A DNA stretch of 64,000 nucleotides from Metopolophium dirhodum (lineage: Eukaryota > Arthropoda > Insecta > Hemiptera > Aphididae): assembly GCF_019925205.1 (NCBI RefSeq), contig NC_083560.1, positions 149,812,526-149,876,525 on the forward strand, in the 5' to 3' direction. The position numbers and the translations under genes are program-made. Below the pieces are notes generated by a model. It saw only the letters and a program-made list of their open reading frames with translations, was not told the DNA's origin and did no database searches. This document shows, piece by piece, positions 1-14,963 of the stretch (the first letter of the stretch is position 1; each line of letters begins with the position of its first letter).

Positions 1-1540
1 CATAATTTGTTGTTGAATAAGACTTAAGTCAATTGCAAATACATTAGTCACCTATAGATGGATTAGTAGAAGAAAAAACTAGAATTTAGAACTCAATTAT
101 TACCTTTATATTAACATTGTTCATTGATAGGGTACATCTTTTTAAATTAATAAAAACATAATTTGTTGATGAATAAAATTTTAGTCAATTGCAAATACAC
201 TTATCCACTATAAATAAACTAGGTTTTCAGGAAACTAGAGTTTAAAACCCAATAATTACGCTTATATGAAAATTTCTTAGCGTTGGGGAACATCTTTTCA
301 AATTAATAAAAAACATAATTTGTTGATGAATAAGACTTTAGTCAATTGCTAATACATTAGTCACCTATAGATAGATTAGTAGAAGAAATAACTAGAATTT
401 AGAACTCAATAATTACGTATATATTAACATTGTTCATTGATAGGGTACATCTTTTCAAATTAATAAATAATATAATTTGTTGTTGAATAAGACTTAAGTC
501 AATTTATTGCTAATACATTAGTCAACTATAGATGGATTAGTAGAAGAAAAAACTAGAATTTAGAACTCAATAATTACGTTTATATTAATATTGTTCATTG
601 ATAGGGTACATCTTTTCAAATTAATAAAAAACATAATTTGTTGATGAATAAAATTTTAGTCAATTGCAAATACACTTATCCACTGTAAATAAACTAGGTT
701 TTCAGAAAACTAGAGTTTAAAACCCAATAATTACGCTTATATGAACATTTTTTAGCGTTGGGATACATCTTTTCAAATTAATAAAAACATAATTTGTTGA
801 TGAATAAGACTTAAGTCAATTGCTAATACATTAGTCACCTATAGATAGATTAGTAGAAGAAATAACTAGAATTTAGAACTCAATAATTACGTATATATTA
901 ACATTGTTCATTGATAGGGTACATCTTTTCAAATTAAGAAAAATTTAATTTGTTGATAAATTAAATTTTAGTCAATTGCAAATACACTTATCCACTATAA
1001 AGAAACTATGTTTTCAGAAAACTATAGTTTAAACCCAATAATTACCCTTATATGAAAATTTCTTAGCGTTGGGGTACATCTTTTCAAATTAATAAAAAAC
1101 ATAATTTGTTGATGAATAAAACTTTAGTCAATTGCAAATACACTTATCATTTATAATGAAACTAGGTTTTCAGAAAACTAGAGTATAAAACCAAATAATT
1201 ACGCTTATATGAAAATTATTTAGTGTTGGAGTACAGCATTTCAAATTAATAAAAAACATAATTTTTTGATGAATAAAACTTAAGTCAATTGCAAATACAC
1301 TTATCCACTATAAATAAACTAGGTTTTCAGAAAACTAGAGTTTAAAACCAAATAATTGCGCAAATATGAACATTTTTTAGTGTTGGGGTACAGCATTTCA
1401 AATTAAAAAAAAACATAATTTGTTGATGAATAAAACTTTAGTCTATTGCAAATACACTTATCAACTATAATGAAACTAGCTTTTCAGAAAACTAGAGTAT
1501 AAAACCAAATAATTACGCTTATATGAACAATTTTTAGCGT

Positions 1541-4500
1541 TGGGGTAAAACTAGAATTTAGAACTCAAAAATTACGTTTATATTGACATTGTTCATTGAT
1601 AGGGTACATCTTTTCAAATTATTAAAAACATAATTTGTTGATAAATTAAATTTTAGTCAATTGCAAATACACTTGTCCACTATAAATAAACTAGGTTTTC
1701 AGAAAACTATAGTTTAAACCCAATAATTACCCTTATATGAAAATTTCTTAGCGTTGGGGTACACCTTTTCAAATTAATAAAAAACATAATTTGTTGATGA
1801 ATACAATTTTAGTCAATTGCAAATACACTTATCCACTATAAATAAACTAGGTTTTCAGGAAACTAGAGTTTAAAACCCAATAATTACGCTTATATGAAAA
1901 TTTCTTAGCGTTGGGGAACATCTTTTCAAATTAATAAAAAACATAATTTTTTGATGAATAAGACTTAAGTCAATAGCTAATACATTAGTCACCTATAGTT
2001 AGATTAGTAGAAGAAATAACTAGAATTTAGAACTCAATAATTACGTTTATATTAACATTGTTCATTGATAGGGTACATTTTTTCAAATTAATAAATAACA
2101 TAATTTGTTGTTGAATAAGACTTAAGTCAATTGCAAATACATTAGTCACCTATAGATGGATTAGTAGAAGAAAAAACTAGAATTTAGAACTCAATTATTA
2201 CCTTTATATTAACATTGTTCATTGATAGGGTACATCTTTTTAAATTAATAAAAACATAATTTGTTGATGAATAAAATTTTAGTCAATTGCAAATACACTT
2301 ATCCACTATAAATAAACTAGGTTTTCAGGAAACTAGAGTTTAAAACCCAATAATTACGCTTATATGAAAATTTCTTAGCGTTGGGGAACATTTTTTCAAA
2401 TTAATAAAAAACATAATTTGTTGATGAATAAAACTTTAGTCAATTGCAAATACACTTATCAACTATAATGAAACTAGGTTTTCAGAAAACTAGAGTATAA
2501 AACCAAATAATTACGCTTATATGAAAATTATTTAGTGTTGGAGTACAGCATTTCAAATTAATAAAAAACATAATTTTTTGATGAATAAAACTTTAGTCAA
2601 TTGCAAATACACTTATCCACTATAAATAAACTAGGTTTTCAGAAAACTAGAGTTTAAAACCAAATAATTGCGCAAATATGAACATTTTTTAGTGTTGGGG
2701 TACAGCATTTCAAATTAAAAAAAAACATAATTTGTTGATGAATAAAACTTTAGTCTATTGCAAATACACTTATCAACTATAATGAAACTAGGTTTTCAGA
2801 AAACTAGAGTATAAAACCAAATAATTACGCTTATATGAACATTTTTTAGCGTTGGGGTAAAACTAGAATTTAGAACTCAATAATTACGTTTATATTGACA
2901 TTGTTCATTGATAGGGTACATCTTTTCAAAGTATTAAAAACATAATTTGTTGATGAATACAATTTTAGTCAATTGCAAATACACTTATCCACTATAAATA
3001 AACTAGGTTTTCAGAAAACTATAGTTTAAACCCAATAATTACCCTTATATGAAAATTTCTTAGCGTTGGGGTACACCTTTTCAAATTAATAAAAAACATA
3101 ATTTGTTGATGAATACAATTTTAGTCAATTGCAAATACACTTATCAACTATAATGAAACTAGGTTTTCAGGAAACTAGAGTTTAAAACCCAATAATTACG
3201 CTTATATGAAAATTTCTTAGCGTTGGGGAACATCTTTTCAAATTAATAAAAAACATAATTTTTTGATGAATAAGACTTAAGTCAATTGCTAATACATTAG
3301 TCACCTATAGATAGATTAGTAGAAGGAATAACTAGAATTTAGAACTCAATTATTACCTTTATATTAACATTGTTCATTGATAGGGTACATCTTTTTAAAT
3401 TAATAAAAACATAATTTGTTGATGAATAAAATTTTAGTCAATTGCAAATACACTTATCCACTATAAATAAACTAGGTTTTCAGGAAACTAGAGTTTAAAA
3501 CCCAATAATTACGCTTATATGAAAATTTCTTAGCGTTGGGGAACATTTTTTCAAATTAATAAAAAACATAATTTGTTGATGAATAAAACTTTAGTCAATT
3601 GTAAATACATTAGTCAGCTATAGGTAGATGAGTAGAAGGCAAAACTATAATTTAGAACTCAATAATTACCCTTATATGAAAATTTCTTAGCGTTGGGGTA
3701 CATCTTTTCAAATTAATAAAAAACATAATTTGTTGATGAATAAAACTTTAGTCAATTGCAAATACACTTATCAACTATAATGAAACTAGGTTTTCAGAAA
3801 ACTAGAGTATAAAACCAAATAATTACGCTTATATGAAAATTATTTTGTGTTGGAGTACAGCATTTCAAATTAATAAAAAACATAATTTTTTGATGAATAA
3901 AACTTTAGTCAATTGCAAATACACTTATCCACTATAAATAAACTAGGTTTTCAGAAAACTAGAGTTTAAAACCAAATAATTGCGCAAATATGAACATTTT
4001 TTAGTGTTGGGGTACAGCATTTCAAATTAAAAAAAAACATAATTTGTTGATGAATAAAACTTTAGTCTATTGCAAATACACTTATCAACTATAATGAAAC
4101 TAGGTTTTCAGAAAACTAGAGTATAAAACCAAATAATTACGCTTATATGAACATTTTTTAGCGTTGGGGTAAAACTAGAATTTAGAACTCAATAATTACG
4201 TTTATATTGACATTGTTCATTGATAGGGTACATCTTTTCAAATTATTAAAAACATAATTTGTTGATGAATACAATTTTAGTCAATTGCAAATACACTTAT
4301 CCACTATAAATAAACTAGGTTTTCAGAAAACTATAGTTTAAACCCAATAATTACCCTTATATGAAAATTTCTTAGCGTTGGGGTACACCTTTTCAAATTA
4401 ATAAAAAACATAATTTGTTGATGAATACAATTTTAGTCAATTGCAAATACACTTATCAACTATAATGAAACTAGGTTTTCAGGAAACTAGAGTTTAAAAC

Positions 4501-5476
4501 CCAATAATTACGCTTATATGAAAATTTCTTAGCGTTGGGGAACATCTTTTCAAATTAATAAAAAACATAATTTTTTGATGAATAAGACTTAAGTCAATAG
4601 CTAATACATTAGTCACCTATAGTTAGATTAGTAGAAGAAATAACTAGAATTTAGAACTCAATAATTACGTTTATATTAACATTGTTCATTGATAGGGTAC
4701 ATTTTTTCAAATTAATAAATAACATAATTTGTTGTTGAATAAGACTTAAGTCAATTGCAAATACATTAGTCACCTATAGATGGATTAGTAGAAGAAAAAA
4801 CTAGAATTTAGAACTCAATTATTACCTTTATATTAACATTGTTCATTGATAGGGTACATCTTTTTAAATTAATAAAAACATAATTTGTTGATGAATAAAA
4901 TTTTAGTCAATTGCAAATACACTTATCCACTATAAATAAACTAGGTTTTCAGGAAACTAGAGTTTAAAACCCAATAATTACGCTTATATGAAAATTTCTT
5001 AGCGTTGGGGAACATTTTTTCAAATTAATAAAAAACATAATTTGTTGATGAATAAAACTTTAGTCAATTGTAAATACATTAGTCAGCTATAGGTAGATGA
5101 GTAGAAGGCAAAACTATAATTTAGAACTCAATAATTACCCTTATATGAAAATTTCTTAGCGTTGGGGTACATCTTTTCAAATTAATAAAAAACATAATTT
5201 GTTGATGAATAAAACTTTAGTCAATTGCAAATACACTTATCAACTATAATGAAACTAGGTTTTCAGAAAACTAGAGTATAAAACCAAATAATTACGCTTA
5301 TATGAAAATTATTTTGTGTTGGAGTACAGCATTTCAAATTAATAAAAAACATAATTTTTTGATGAATAAAACTTTAGTCAATTGCAAATACACTTATCCA
5401 CTATAAATAAACTAGGTTTTCAGAAAACTAGAGTTTAAAACCAAATAATTACGCTTATATGAACATTTTTTAGCGT
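1541..5476. repeat. Higher-order repeat, 1,312-bp period, three units
   Basis: The A/B fusion 'ttggggtaaaactagaattt' recurs at 1541, 2853, 4165 and 5477, three intervals of exactly 1,312 bp. The order of variant monomers inside the units is similar but not identical: the unit from 4165 gains class B monomers and lacks the 'gcgcaaatatgaac' variant present before it. This points to unequal exchange in register with the monomer. The next fusion is at 6631, a spacing of 1,154 bp, so the regular block ends there. Confidence 0.8.
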
Positions 5477-6630
5477 TGGGGTAAAACTAGAATTTAGAAC
5501 TCAATAATTACGTTTATATTGACATTGTTCATTGATAGGGTACATCTTTTCAAATTATTAAAAACATAATTTGTTGATGAATACAATTTTAGTCAATTGC
5601 AAATACACTTATCCACTATAAATAAACTAGGTTTTCAGAAAACTATAGTTTAAACCCAATAATTACCCTTATATGAAAATTTCTTAGCGTTGGGGTACAC
5701 CTTTTCAAATTAATAAAAAACATAATTTGTTGATGAATACAATTTTAGTCAATTGCAAATACACTTATCCACTATAAATAAACTAGGTTTTCAGGAAACT
5801 AGAGTTTAAAACCCAATAATTACACTTATATGAAAATTTCTTAGCGTTGGGGAACATCTTTTCAAATTAATAAAAAACATAATTTTTTGATGAATAAGAC
5901 TTAAGTCAATTGCTAATACATTAGTCACCTATAGATAGATTAGTAGAAGAAATAACTAGAATTTAGAACTCAATAATTACGTATATATTAACATTGTTCA
6001 TTGATAGGGTACATCTTTTCAAATTAAGAAAAATTTAATTTGTTGATAAATTAAATTTTAGTCAATTGCAAATACACTTATCCACTATAAAGAAACTATG
6101 TTTTCAGAAAACTATAGTTTAAACCCAATAATTACCCTTATATGAAAATTTCTTAGCGTTGGGGTACATCTTTTCAAATTAATAAAAAACATAATTTGTT
6201 GATGAATAAAACTTTAGTCAATTGCAAATACACTTATCAACTATAATGAAACTAGGTTTTCAGAAAACTAGAGTATAAAACCAAATAATTACGCTTATAT
6301 GAAAATTATTTAGTGTTGGAGTACAGCATTTCAAATTAATAAAAAACATAATTTTTTGATGAATAAAACTTTAGTCAATTGCAAATACACTTATCCACTA
6401 TAAATAAACCAGGTTTTCAGAAAACTAGAGTTTAAAACCAAATAATTGCGCAAATATGAACATTTTTTAGTGTTGGGGTACAGCATTTCAAATTAAAAAA
6501 AAACATAATTTGTTGATGAATAAAACTTTAGTCAATTGCAAATACACTTATCAACTATAATGAAACTAGGATTTCAGAAAACTAGAGTATAAAACCAAAT
6601 AATTACGCTTATATGAACATTTTTTAGCGT

Positions 6631-9600
6631 TGGGGTAAAACTAGAATTTAGAACTCAATAATTACGTTTATATTGACATTGTTCATTGATAGGGAACATC
6701 TTTTCAAATTATTAAAAACATAATTTGTTGATAAATTAAATTTTAGTCAATTGCAAATACACTTGTCCACTATAAATAAACTAGGTTTTCAGAAAACTAT
6801 AGTTTAAACCCAATAATTACCCTTATATGAAAATTTCTTAGCGTCGGGGTACACCTTTTCAAATTAATAAAAAACATAATTTGTTGATGAATACAATTTT
6901 AGTCAATTGCAAATACACTTATCCACTATAAATAAACTAGGTTTTCAGGAAACTAGAGTTTAAAACCCAATAATTACGCTTATATGAAAATTTCTTAGCG
7001 TTGGGGAACATCTTTTCAAATTAATAAAAAACATAATTTTTTGATGAATAAGACTTAAGTCAATAGCTAATACATTAGTCACCTATAGATAGATTAGTAG
7101 AAGAAATAACTAGAATTTAGAACTCAATAATTACGTTTATATTAACATTGTTCATTGATAGGGTACATCTTTTCAAATTAATAAATAACATAATTTGTTG
7201 TTGAATAAGACTTAAGTCAATTGCAAATACATTAGTCACCTATAGATGGATTAGTAGAAGAAAAAACTAGAATTTAGAAATCAATTATTACCTTTATATT
7301 AACATTGTTCATTGGTAGGGTACATCTTTTCAAATTAATAAAAACATAATTTGTTGATGAATTAAATTTTAGTCAATTGCAAATACACTTATCCACTATA
7401 AATAAACTAGGTTTTCAGGAAACTAAAGTTTAAAACCCAATAATTACGCTTATATGAAAATTTCTTAGCGTTGGGGTACATCTTTTCAAATTAATAAAAA
7501 ACATAATTTGTTGATGAATAAGACTTTAGTCAATTGCTAATACATTAGTCACCTATAGATAGATTAGTAGAAGGAATAACTAGAATTTAGAACTCAATAA
7601 TTACGTTTATATTAACATTGTTCATTGATAGGGTACATCTTTTCAAATTAATAAACAACATAATTTGTTGATGAATAAAATTTTAGTCAATTGCAAATAC
7701 ACTTATCCACTATAAATAAACTAGGTTTTCAGAAAACTATAGTTTAAACCCAATAATTACCCTTATATGAAAATTTCTTAGCGTCGGGGTACACCTTTTC
7801 AAATTAATAAAAAACATAATTTGTTGATGAATACAATTTTAGTCAATTGCAAATACACTTATCCACTATAAATAAACTAGGTTTTCAGGAAACTAGAGTT
7901 TAAAACCCAATAATTACGCTTATATGAAAATTTCTTAGCGTTGGGGAACATCTTTTCAAATTAATAAAAAACATAATTTTTTGATGAATAAGACTTAAGT
8001 CAATAGCTAATACATTAGTCACCTATAGATAGATTAGTAGAAGAAATAACTAGAATTTAGAACTCAATAATTACGTTTATATTAACATTGTTCATTGATA
8101 GGGTACATCTTTTCAAATTAATAAATAACATAATTTGTTGTTGAATAAGACTTAAGTCAATTGCAAATACATTAGTCACCTATAGATGGATTAGTAGAAG
8201 AAAAAACTAGAATTTAGAAATCAATTATTACCTTTATATTAACATTGTTCATTGGTAGGGTACATCTTTTCAAATTAATAAAAACATAATTTGTTGATGA
8301 ATAAAATTTTAGTCAATTGCAAATACACTTATCCACTATAAATAAACTAGGTTTTCAGGAAACTAAAGTTTAAAACCCAATAATTACGCTTATATGAAAA
8401 TTTCTTAGCGTTGGGGTACATCTTTTCAAATTAATAAAAAACATAATTTGTTGATGAATAAGACTTTAGTCAATTGCTAATACATTAGTCACCTATAGAT
8501 AGATTAGTAGAAGGAATAACTAGAATTTAGAACTCAATAATTACGTTTATATTAACATTGTTCATTGATAGGGTACATCTTTTCAAATTAATAAACAACA
8601 TAATTTGTTGATGAATAAAATTTTAGTCAATTGCAAATACACTTATCCACTATAAATAAACTAGGTTTTCAGAAAACTAGAGTTTAAAACCCAATAATTA
8701 CGCTTATATGAACATTTTTTAGCGTTGGGGTACATCTTTTCAAATTAATAAAAACATAATTTGTTGATGAATAAGACTTAAGTCAATTGCTAATACATTA
8801 GTCACCTATAGATAGATTAGTAGAAGAAATAACTAGAATTTAGAACTCAATAATTACGTATATATTAACATTGTTCATTGATAGGGTACATCTTTTCAAA
8901 TTAAGAAAAATTTAATTTGTTGATAAATTAAATTTTAGTCAATTGCAAATACACTTATCCACTATAAAGAAACTATGTTTTCAGAAAACTATAGTTTAAA
9001 CCCAATAATTACCCTTATATGAAAATTTCTTAGCGTTGGGGTACATCTTTTCAAATTAATAAAAAACATAATTTGTTGATGAATAAAACTTTAGTCAATT
9101 GCAAATACACTCATCCACTATAAATAAACCAGGTTTTCTGAAAACTAGAGTTTAAAACCAAATAATTGCGCAAATATGAACATTTTTTAGTGTTGGGGTA
9201 CAGCATTTCAAATTAAAAAAAAACATAATTTGTTGATGAATAAAACTTTAGTCAATTGCAAATACACTTATCAACTATTTTGAAACTAGGATTTCAGAAA
9301 ACTAGAGTATAAAACCAAATAATTACGCTTATACGAACATTTTTTAGCGTTGGGGTAAAACTAGAATTTAGAACTCAATAATTACGTTTATATTGACATT
9401 GTTCATTGATAGGGTACAACTTTTCAAATTATTAAAAACATAATTTGTTGATAAATTAAATTTTAGTCAATTGCAAATACACTTGTCCACTATAAATAAA
9501 CTAGGTTTTCAGAAAACTATAGTTTAAACCCAATAATTACCCTTATATGAAAATTTCTTAGCGTCGGGGTACACCTTTTCAAATTAATAAAAAACATAAT

Positions 9601-12600
9601 TTGTTGATGAATACAATTTTAGTCAATTGCAAATACACTTATCCACTATAAATAAACTAGGTTTTCAGGAAACTAGAGTTTAAAACCCAATAATTACGCT
9701 TATATGAAAATTTCTTAGCGTTGGGGAACATCTTTTCAAATTAATAAAAAACATAATTTTTTGATGAATAAGACTTAAGTCAATAGCTAATACATTAGTC
9801 ACCTATAGATAGATTAGTAGAAGAAATAACTAGAATTTAGAACTCAATAATTACGTTTATATTAACATTGTTCATTGATAGGGTACATCTTTTCAAATTA
9901 ATAAATAACATAATTTGTTGTTGAATAAGACTTAAGTCAATTGCAAATACATTAGTCACCTATAGATGGATTAGTAGAAGAAAAAACTAGAATTTAGAAA
10001 TCAATTATTACCTTTATATTAACATTGTTCATTGGTAGGGTACATCTTTTCAAATTAATAAAAACATAATTTGTTGATGAATAAAATTTTAGTCAATTGC
10101 AAATACACTTATCCACTATAAATAAACTAGGTTTTCAGGAAACTAAAGTTTAAAACCCAATAATTACGCTTATATGAAAATTTCTTAGCGTTGGGGTACA
10201 TCTTTTCAAATTAATAAAAAACATAATTTGTTGATGAATAAGACTTTAGTCAATTGCTAATACATTAGTCACCTATAGATAGATTAGTAGAAGGAATAAC
10301 TAGAATTTAGAACTCAATAATTACGTTTATATTAACATTGTTCATTGATAGGGTACATCTTTTCAAATTAATAAACAACATAATTTGTTGATGAATAAAA
10401 TTTTAGTCAATTGCAAATACACTTATCCACTATAAATAAACTAGGTTTTCAGAAAACTAGAGTTTAAAACCCAATAATTACGCTTATATGAACATTTTTT
10501 AGCGTTGGGGTACATCTTTTCAAATTAATAAAAACATAATTTGTTGATGAATAAGACTTAAGTCAATTGCTAATACATTAGTCACCTATAGATAGATTAG
10601 TAGAAGAAATAACTAGAATTTAGAACTCAATAATTACGTATATATTAACATTGTTCATTGATAGGGTACATCTTTTCAAATTAAGAAAAATTTAATTTGT
10701 TGATAAATTAAATTTTAGTCAATTGCAAATACACTTATCCACTATAAAGAAACTATGTTTTCAGAAAACTATAGTTTAAACCCAATAATTACCCTTATAT
10801 GAAAATTTCTTAGCGTTGGGGTACATCTTTTCAAATTAATAAAAAACATAATTTGTTGATGAATAAGACTTTAGTCAATTGCTAATACATTAGTCACCTA
10901 TAGATAGATTAGTAGAAGGAATAACTAGAATTTAGAACTCAATAATTACGTTTATATTAACATTGTTCATTGATAGGGTACATCTTTTCAAATTAATAAA
11001 CAACATAATTTGTTGATGAATAAAATTTTAGTCAATTGCAAATACACTTATCCACTATAAATAAACTAGGTTTTCAGAAAACTATAGTTTAAACCCAATA
11101 ATTACCCTTATATGAAAATTTCTTAGCGTCGGGGTACACCTTTTCAAATTAATAAAAAACATAATTTGTTGATGAATACAATTTTAGTCAATTGCAAATA
11201 CACTTATCCACTATAAATAAACTAGGTTTTCAGGAAACTAGAGTTTAAAACCCAATAATTACGCTTATATGAAAATTTCTTAGCGTTGGGGAACATCTTT
11301 TCAAATTAATAAAAAACGTAATTTTTTGATGAATAAGACTTAAGTCAATAGCTAATACATTAGTCACCTATAGATAGATTAGTAGAAGAAATAACTAGAA
11401 TTTAGAACTCAATAATTACGTTTATATTAACATTGTTCATTGATAGGGTACATCTTTTCAAATTAATAAATAACATAATTTGTTGTTGAATAAGACTTAA
11501 GTCAATTGCAAATACATTAGTCACCTATAGATGGATTAGTAGAAGAAAAAACTAGAATTTAGAAATCAATTATTACCTTTATATTAACATTGTTCATTGG
11601 TAGGGTACATCTTTTCAAATTAATAAAAACATAATTTGTTGATGAATAAAATTTTAGTCAATTGCAAATACACTTATCCACTATAAATAAACTAGGTTTT
11701 CAGGAAACTAAAGTTTAAAACCCAATAATTACGCTTATATGAAAATTTCTTAGCGTTGGGGTACATCTTTTCAAATTAATAAAAAACATAATTTGTTGAT
11801 GAATAAGACTTTAGTCAATTGCTAATACATTAGTCACCTATAGATAGATTAGTAGAAGGAATAACTAGAATTTAGAACTCAATAATTACGTTTATATTAA
11901 CATTGTTCATTGATAGGGTACATCTTTTCAAATTAATAAACAACATAATTTGTTGATGAATAAAATTTTAGTCAATTGCAAATACACTTATCCACTATAA
12001 ATAAACTAGGTTTTCAGAAAACTAGAGTTTAAAACCCAATAATTACGCTTATATGAACATTTTTTAGCGTTGGGGTACATCTTTTCAAATTAATAAAAAC
12101 ATAATTTGTTGATGAATAAGACTTAAGTCAATTGCTAATACATTAGTCACCTATAGATAGATTAGTAGAAGAAATAACTAGAATTTAGAACTCAATAATT
12201 ACGTATATATTAACATTGTTCATTGATAGGGTACATCTTTTCAAATTAAGAAAAATTTAATTTGTTGATAAATTAAATTTTAGTCAATTGCAAATACACT
12301 TATCCACTATAAAGAAACTATGTTTTCAGAAAACTATAGTTTAAACCCAATAATTACCCTTATATGAAAATTTCTTAGCGTTGGGGTACATCTTTTCAAA
12401 TTAATAAAAAACATAATTTGTTGATGAATAAAACTTTAGTCAATTGCAAATACACTCATCCACTATAAATAAACCAGGTTTTCTGAAAACTAGAGTTTAA
12501 AACCAAATAATTGCGCAAATATGAACATTTTTTAGTGTTGGGGTACAGCATTTCAAATTAAAAAAAAACATAATTTGTTGATGAATAAAACTTTAGTCAA

Positions 12601-12700
12601 TTGCAAATACACTTATCAACTATAATGAAACTAGGATTTCAGAAAACTAGAGTATAAAACCAAATAATTACGCTTATACGAACATTTTTTAGCGTTGGGG
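6631..12700. repeat. Nested segmental duplications within the left satellite array
   Basis: The rare variant 'agaaatcaattattacc' occurs at 7276, 8216, 9996 and 11561 (spacings 940, 1,780 and 1,565 bp, about 6, 11 and 10 monomers). The 'gcgtcggggtacacc' variant recurs in parallel at about 6841, 7781, 9561 and 11126. A rare monomer with 'tcatccactataaataaacc' is found at 9111 and 12456, 3,345 bp apart, and the A/B fusion at 9351 and 12696 has the same spacing. These describe overlapping multi-monomer duplications rather than one regular unit. Confidence 0.75.
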
Positions 12701-14537
12701 TAAAACTAGAATTTAGAACTCAATAATTACGTTTATATTGACATTGTTCATTGATAGGGTACAACTTTTCAAATTATTAAAAACATAATTTGTTGATAAA
12801 TTAAATTTTAGTCAATTGCAAATACACTTGTCCACTATAAATAAACTAGGTTTTCAGAAAACTATAGTTTAAACCCAATAATTACCCTTATATGAAAATT
12901 TCTTAGCGTTGGGGTACACCTTTTCAAATTAATAAAAAACATAATTTGTTGATGAATACAATTTTAGTCAATTGCAAATACACTTATCCACTATAAATAA
13001 ACTAGGTTTTCAGGAAACTAGAGTTTAAAACCCAATATTTACGCTTATATGAACATTTTTTAGCGTTGGGGTACATCTTTTCAAATTAATAAAAAACATA
13101 ATTTTTTGATGAATAAGACTTAAGTCAATAGCTAATACATTAGTCACCTATAGATAGATTAGTAGAAGAAATAACTAGAATTTAGAACTCAATAATTACG
13201 TTTATATTAACATTGTTCATTGATAGGGTACATCTTTTCAAATTAATAAATAACATAATTTGTTGTTGAATAAGACTTAAGTCAATTGCAAATACATTAG
13301 TCACCTATAGATGGATTAGTAGAAGAAAAAACTAGAATTTAGAACTCAATTATTACCTTTATATTAACATTGTTCATTGATAGGGTACATCTTTTTAAAT
13401 TAATAAAAACATAATTTGTTGATGAATAAAATTTTAGTCAATTGCAAATACACTTATCCACTATAAATAAACTAGGTTTTCAGGAAACTAAAGTTTAAAA
13501 CCCAATAATTACGCTTATATGAAAATTTCTTAGCGTTGGCGTACATCTTTTCAAATTAATAAAAAACATAATTTGTTGATGAATAAGACTTTAGTCAATT
13601 GCTAATACATTAGTCACCTATAGATAGATTAGTAGAAGAAATAACTAGAATTTAGAACTCAATAATATCGTATATATTAACATTGTTCATTGATAGGGTA
13701 CATCTTTTCAAATTAATAAATAATATAATTTGTTGTTGAATAAGACTTAAGTCAATTTATTGCTAATACATTAGTCAACTATAGATGGATTAGTAGAAGA
13801 AAAAACTAGAATTTAGAACTCAATTATTACCTTTATATTAACATTGTTCATTGGTAGGGTACATCTTTTCAAATTAATAAAAACATAATTTGTTGATGAA
13901 TAAAATTTTAGTCAATTGCAAATACACTTATCCACTATAAATAAACTAGGTTTTCAGGAAACTAAAGTTTAAAACCCAATAATTACGCTTATATGAAAAT
14001 TTCTTAGCGTTGGGGTACATCTTTTCAAATTAATAAATAACATAATTTGTTGTTGAATAAGACTTAAGTCAATTGCAAATACATTAGTCACCTATAGATG
14101 GATTAGTAGAAGAAAAAACTAGAATTTAGAACTCAATTATTACCTTTATATTAACATTGTTCATTGATAGGGTACATCTTTTTAAATTAATAAAAACATA
14201 ATTTGTTGATGAATAAAATTTTAGTCAATTGCAAATACACTTATCCACTATAAATAAACTAGGTTTTCAGGAAACTAGAGTTTAAAACCCAATAATTACG
14301 CTTATATGAAAATTTCTTAGCGTTGGGGAACATCTTTTCAAATTAATAAAAAACATAATTTGTTGATGAATAAGACTTTAGTCAATTGCTAATACATTAG
14401 TCACCTTTAGATAGATTAGTAGAAGGAATAACTTGAATTTAGAACTCAATAATTACGTTTATATTAATATTGTTCATTTATAGGGTACATCTTTTCAAAT
14501 TAATAAAAACATAATTTGTTGATGAATAAAATTTTAG

Positions 14538-14963
14538 AGAAATAATTGTATATGACCGATTAATCAGTTATTATGCACTCTACGATTTTATGCCACTGGA
14601 TGCTTTCAAACCACTGCAGGAGATCTGTGTGGCTTTAGTTCTTCAACAGTAAATCGGATAGTGCATAATGTTAGTTGTACTATTGCGTCCTTGCGTAGTC
14701 AATATATTAAATTTCCTGGAACACCAGAGGAAATAAGACGGAACCAGTTAAATTTTTACAGAAGAGCCAAGTTCCCAAGAGTCATCGGTGCTATTGACTG
14801 TACCCATGTGAAGTTGTGGCAATCACCAGGTATTTACAAAAATAATTAATACTTAAACCTGTTTTTCTTATTACTAGGTACAAGTTATTACACCCGTAGA
14901 CACAATTTTCTAACAATATAAATGTAATTAATTTATTTTTATTTTTACAATTATAGTTACATT
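14538..14963 (+). pseudogene. PIF/Harbinger transposase fragment, copy 1 (5' part)
   Basis: This is the 5' part of a truncated HARBI1-like transposase gene embedded in satellite. The reading frame gives FYATGCFQTTAGDLCGF, then STVNRIVH, a KFPRVIGAIDCTHVKLW stretch holding the first Asp of the DDE triad (IDCTH), and ends at a splice donor (exon end 14829, intron GTATTT from 14830). The copy differs from most others in HNVS for HKVS and RRNQLN for RRNELN. An LTR retrotransposon has inserted into its intron at 14963/14964; the gene fragment resumes at 19716. The second Asp and the Glu of the triad are absent, so it cannot be an active transposase. Confidence 0.88.

Larger units (their letters stand above)
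1..14537. repeat. AT-rich tandem satellite array, ~157-bp monomers
   Basis: The stretch is continuous tandem repeat with no gene. Successive occurrences of the anchor 'cataatttgt' lie at 1, 157 and 314, a period of 156-157 bp. Two main monomer classes share the half 'caaattaataaaaaacataa' and differ in the other half. Class A carries 'aggttttcagaaaactagag'; class B carries 'gattagtagaagaaataact' and 'gaatttagaactcaat'. Variants include a class with 'gctataggtagatgagtaga' and one with 'gcgcaaatatgaac'. All monomers run in the same direction. No Harbinger fragment interrupts this block, unlike the arrays to the right. Function is unknown; heterochromatin would be a guess. Confidence 0.95.

Noticed and set aside
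1..14537. CRISPR array or phage-like repeat
   Set aside because: The whole monomer is repeated without unique spacers, and the context is eukaryotic.
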